From NCBI GenBank assembly GCA_021798655.1, contig JAJZFE010000135.1, forward strand, positions 1 through 7,623: a stretch of 7,623 bases of DNA, in the 5' to 3' direction. Positions 5,875 to 7,623 of the stretch are shown here, piece after piece. The position numbers and the translations under genes were made by a program. Each line of letters opens with the position of its first letter. The first letter of the stretch is position 1. Below the pieces are notes generated by a model that saw only the letters and a list, made by a program, of their open reading frames with translations, had not been told where the DNA came from and made no database searches. Source of the DNA: Acidobacteriota bacterium (GTDB lineage Bacteria > Acidobacteriota > Terriglobia > Terriglobales > Acidobacteriaceae).

Positions 5875-6219
5875 GTGGATATCAGCAGGATTGAAGGGTC
5901 GGAGATGACGTCGGTGGAGTTTGTGGGCGACCACCTGCGCCTGCGCTTCGATGAGCCAATGCTGACGATGTATGTGTGGCCGCACCTGCTGTTCGAGGAG
6001 TTTTCGATTGCGTATGGTGAGCCGGAGTATCGGAACGCGCTGTGCTCGCTGATCGGCGAGGTGGTGGCGAAGGCTTCGTGCGAAGAGCTTGCGGCGCTGA
6101 CGGTGGAGTTTGAGACAGGTACAGTGATTGCGCTGAGCCTGCGCGAAGAGGATATGGACGCGCCGGTGGCTGGGAGTTATTCGGCGGATGGCAGCGGGTT
6201 GGATGAGGAAGAGTTCTGA
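5875..6219 (+). CDS. Conserved-looking small protein of unknown function, 114 aa
   Basis: The function is not recognised. The protein is soluble, alpha/beta in appearance and acidic at the C-terminus (GLDEEEF). Segments VEFVGDHLRLRFDEPMLTMYVWP (14-36), EYRNALCSLIGEVV (51-64) and LTVEFETGTVIALSLREEDM (75-94) have the shape of a widespread family of ~110-aa bacterial hypothetical proteins that I recall but cannot name. In that pattern a predicted beta-rich core binds no visible cofactor, and two Cys (57, 69) are not in a metal motif. Codon use and GC resemble the flanking gcv genes, unlike the two genes after it. GTG at 5875 with GAGGTG upstream is preferred. ATG at 5905, preceded by GAAGGG, is a reasonable alternative that would drop ten residues. 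Its stop overlaps the next start by one base (TGATG), implying coupling with 6219-6641. Confidence 0.75.
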   Translation: MDISRIEGSEMTSVEFVGDHLRLRFDEPMLTMYVWPHLLFEEFSIAYGEPEYRNALCSLIGEVVAKASCEELAALTVEFETGTVIALSLREEDMDAPVAGSYSADGSGLDEEEF

Positions 6220-6641
6220 TGAGATCCGTTGAGGTTCAACTGTACAGATCACGCGCTCAAGATTTTTTACAAGGAATGCTCTTGACGCGTGGGGATGAAC
6301 AGTTTTGTAACTCTGCGGCATTGCTTGGTATACATGCGGCTATTTCTTATGCGGATGCGCTTAGAATTGGGTTAGGGGAGGCGGCTCTTGCCTCAGAAGA
6401 CCACCGAACGGCTGCTAATGCACTTTACAGATTGATACCAGCAAACGAACCATCTGCGAAGGGAGGGGTCAAACGACTGATGCAGCTAATCGACCGAAAA
6501 AGCCGTGTTAGTTATGGAAATAAACGCCTCGACCGAAGCGAATTCGAGCTTATCTATACACACGCCGAACGTTTCGCAAAGTTGGCAAACGATCTTGGCA
6601 GGTCACTGAAAATTGAGGGGTGGAACGATGCCGACCAATGA
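6219..6641 (+). CDS. HEPN-like helical protein, 140 aa
   Basis: The sequence looks all-helical. The central segment, AALLGIHAAISYADAL (33-48) followed by SEDHRTAANALYRL (59-72), then KRLMQLIDRKSRVSYGNKRL (85-104) and FELIYTHAERFAKLANDLG (109-127), has the order and spacing I associate with HEPN-fold proteins related to the SAV_6107-like group ('xxIHAAIxxxDAL', 'DHR', 'K...YG', then a helix ending in AERF). The canonical HEPN RNase motif R-x4-6-H is not present, so ribonuclease activity is not supported. It may be a non-catalytic or partner-dependent HEPN. The ATG at 6219 overlaps the preceding TGA by one base, and GATGAGG-type sequence within the upstream gene could serve as ribosome site. 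The 3' end overlaps the next gene by 14 bp, so they are probably co-translated. Codon use is foreign to the neighbourhood. The fold assignment is by eye and tentative. Confidence 0.8.
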   Translation: MRSVEVQLYRSRAQDFLQGMLLTRGDEQFCNSAALLGIHAAISYADALRIGLGEAALASEDHRTAANALYRLIPANEPSAKGGVKRLMQLIDRKSRVSYGNKRLDRSEFELIYTHAERFAKLANDLGRSLKIEGWNDADQ

Positions 6642-7152
6642 AGTCATACAGCTTGGAGGCGCCAAGAACGCGCTGTTGTCCTACTTTGAAAACACTTTGT
6701 CCATTCCAAAGATCTACATAGATACCGAGTGGGCGGGTCTACCCGTGGAAGTTCTTGCGATCAACCGCGATGGAGCTGGTGACGTACATGCAGCGGTGCT
6801 GATTTCACTCGCCACTTTTGGAGAGGGTGGGCCTGGTCTGATGTCCGTGTCGAAGCACTTCGACGAAATCGTCGAAAGACTTCAGAGGCTGCCGGCTCAT
6901 TACAAGTGGATCGCTGTGGTTGATGGTCGCCTATCGGGCACGATGAGCTTTGATCAGTACAACCAGCGGCGCGACAAGATGTACTCTCAAGACGGTCTTG
7001 GCCGAATCGGCCTCTTGCAAGTTGTCTTTCAAGAGCAGGAAGAGCCGACAGTCCACGTCGTGATCAAGGCAGAACGTTTTCGTGCAAAGGTCTCTGAACT
7101 AGCTGACAACTACATTCAAGCGCATAACGCCGACTGGGAAATTCGCGTTTGA
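6628..7152 (+). CDS. Protein of unknown function, 174 aa, partner of the HEPN-like gene
   Basis: Not recognised. The protein begins with a short helical segment (IQLGGAKNALLSYFENTLSIP, 7-27), then a beta-rich stretch IYIDTEWAGLPVEVLAINRDGAGDVHAAVLI (29-59), a helix FDEIVERLQRLPAHYKW (78-94), IAVVDGRL (95-102), and a C-terminal part with GLGRIGLLQVVF (123-134), VHVVIKAERFRAKVSELADNYI (142-163) and HNADWEIRV at the end. The acidic VEVLAI-x-RDG-GDVHA pattern vaguely recalls nuclease-type cores, but no (E/D)-x-K follows, so no activity is claimed. ATG 6628 is chosen over TTG 6613 because GAGGGG (6615-6620) lies 7 bp upstream. The 14-bp overlap with the HEPN-like gene makes a functional pair likely. 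ATA and AGA codons and lower GC mark it as part of the same insert. gcvPB starts 17 bp after its stop. Confidence 0.82.
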   Translation: MPTNEVIQLGGAKNALLSYFENTLSIPKIYIDTEWAGLPVEVLAINRDGAGDVHAAVLISLATFGEGGPGLMSVSKHFDEIVERLQRLPAHYKWIAVVDGRLSGTMSFDQYNQRRDKMYSQDGLGRIGLLQVVFQEQEEPTVHVVIKAERFRAKVSELADNYIQAHNADWEIRV

Positions 7153-7169
7153 GCGAGAACAGGATATAC

Positions 7170-7623
7170 ATGACCGACAAGTTTGTAGGTACACCGCGCA
7201 AGGTGACGACGCATGTGAATCAGAACGAAGACCTGATCTTCGAGAAGTCGTCTGCGGGCAAGAAGGGCTATCGGCTGGCGGAGCTGGATGTGCCGGCGGT
7301 GAGTGCGGCGGCGCTGCTGGGCGATGCGGCGCGCACGGATGGGCTGGGCGCGATGCCGGAGCTGAGCGAGATTGAGATCATCCGGCACTTCACGCGGCTT
7401 TCGACGTGGAACTATGCGATCGACCTGGGGATGTATCCGCTGGGCAGCTGCACGATGAAGTACAACGCGCGCATCAATGAGACGGTCGCGCGGCTGGAAG
7501 GGCTGGCAGAGGCGCATCCGTATCAGCCGGAGTCGCTGAGCCAGGGCGCGCTGGGGATCATGAAGATCCTGAGCGAGGCGCTGATCGAGATCACCGGCAT
7601 GGATGCGATTACGCTGCAGCCGG
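7170..7623 (+). CDS. gcvPB: Glycine dehydrogenase (decarboxylating) subunit 2, P-protein beta (3' end outside window)
   Basis: GcvPB is the catalytic PLP-bearing half of the split glycine decarboxylase and forms the active enzyme with GcvPA. The first 151 residues are present. They include LIFEKSSAGKKGYRLAELDVP (22-42, typical family N-terminus), TRLSTWNYAIDLGMYPLGSCTMKYN (75-99, with the hallmark YPLGSCTMKYN), ARINE (100-104) and AHPYQPESLSQGALGIM (115-131). The PLP-binding lysine lies beyond the window. The ATG at 7170 follows AGGA (7161-7164) by 5 bp and begins 17 bp after the low-GC insert. GC returns to host level within the first tens of codons. Transcription presumably reads through the inserted genes from gcvPA unless the insert supplies its own promoter; none is evident. 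Confidence 0.96.
   Translation, partial: MTDKFVGTPRKVTTHVNQNEDLIFEKSSAGKKGYRLAELDVPAVSAAALLGDAARTDGLGAMPELSEIEIIRHFTRLSTWNYAIDLGMYPLGSCTMKYNARINETVARLEGLAEAHPYQPESLSQGALGIMKILSEALIEITGMDAITLQP

Larger units (their letters stand above)
6219..7152. other. Low-GC two-gene insert between gcvPA and gcvPB
   Basis: Base composition drops sharply here. Hand counts of 60-base samples give 28/60 GC (6241-6300), 29/60 (6481-6540) and 25/60 (6661-6720), against 39/60 in gcvPA (5341-5400). AGA, ATA and TTA codons, which I did not notice in the gcv genes, appear repeatedly (for example near 6245, 6330, 6360 and 6430). The segment carries two genes that overlap each other by 14 bp. No flanking direct repeats, integrase or transposase were found. 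Horizontal acquisition is the inference. Confidence 0.65.

Noticed and set aside
6628..7152. PD-(D/E)xK-type nuclease core in the 174-aa protein
   Set aside because: The VEVLAI...RDG...GDVHA stretch is suggestive, but the required (E/D)-x-K strand is missing, so no nuclease call was made.

Overview
The window is GC-rich (around 65% in sampled gene bodies) and gene-dense. It looks like chromosome from an Acidobacteria-type bacterium (Terriglobia / Acidobacteriaceae). This rests on the split two-subunit glycine decarboxylase (gcvPA + gcvPB), the codon use, and the dispersed heptamer-like and 'gcagaggt'-type intergenic repeats. It is inference from pattern recall, not a database match.

The backbone is a glycine cleavage (GCS) locus on the + strand in the order gcvT (270-1406), gcvH (3947-4336), gcvPA (4455-5825), gcvPB (7170 to the window end, incomplete). 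GcvPA/GcvPB decarboxylate glycine onto the lipoyl arm of GcvH, and GcvT transfers the remaining one-carbon unit to tetrahydrofolate. The fourth component, dihydrolipoamide dehydrogenase, is not in the window. A C-terminal fragment of a membrane protein (2-184) precedes gcvT.

The locus is interrupted twice. Between gcvT and gcvH lies a tightly coupled three-gene operon on the opposite strand (3720 down to 1614): a two-domain VOC ring-cleaving dioxygenase, an alpha/beta-hydrolase carboxylesterase and a MarR-family repressor. This is the gene set of the MhqR quinone-response regulons of Firmicutes (mhqO/mhqE, mhqD, mhqR). A perfect 12-bp palindrome upstream of the first gene is the obvious operator candidate.

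Between gcvPA and gcvPB lie three overlapping or adjacent genes: a host-like 114-aa protein of unknown function, then two genes of clearly lower GC with AGA/ATA/TTA codons. The first of these two resembles HEPN-fold proteins and the second is unrecognised. This pair (6219-7152) is the best candidate for an undescribed system, possibly a toxin-antitoxin or defence-like module, although no function can be read from the sequence.

Intergenic DNA is rich in repeats: eight 15-bp tandem units after gcvT, a ~39-bp dispersed repeat found after both gcvT and gcvPA, a REP-like element in the mhqO-gcvH divergent region, and a long imperfect inverted repeat built from 14-bp units between gcvH and gcvPA. 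No rRNA, tRNA, CRISPR array or insertion sequence was seen.
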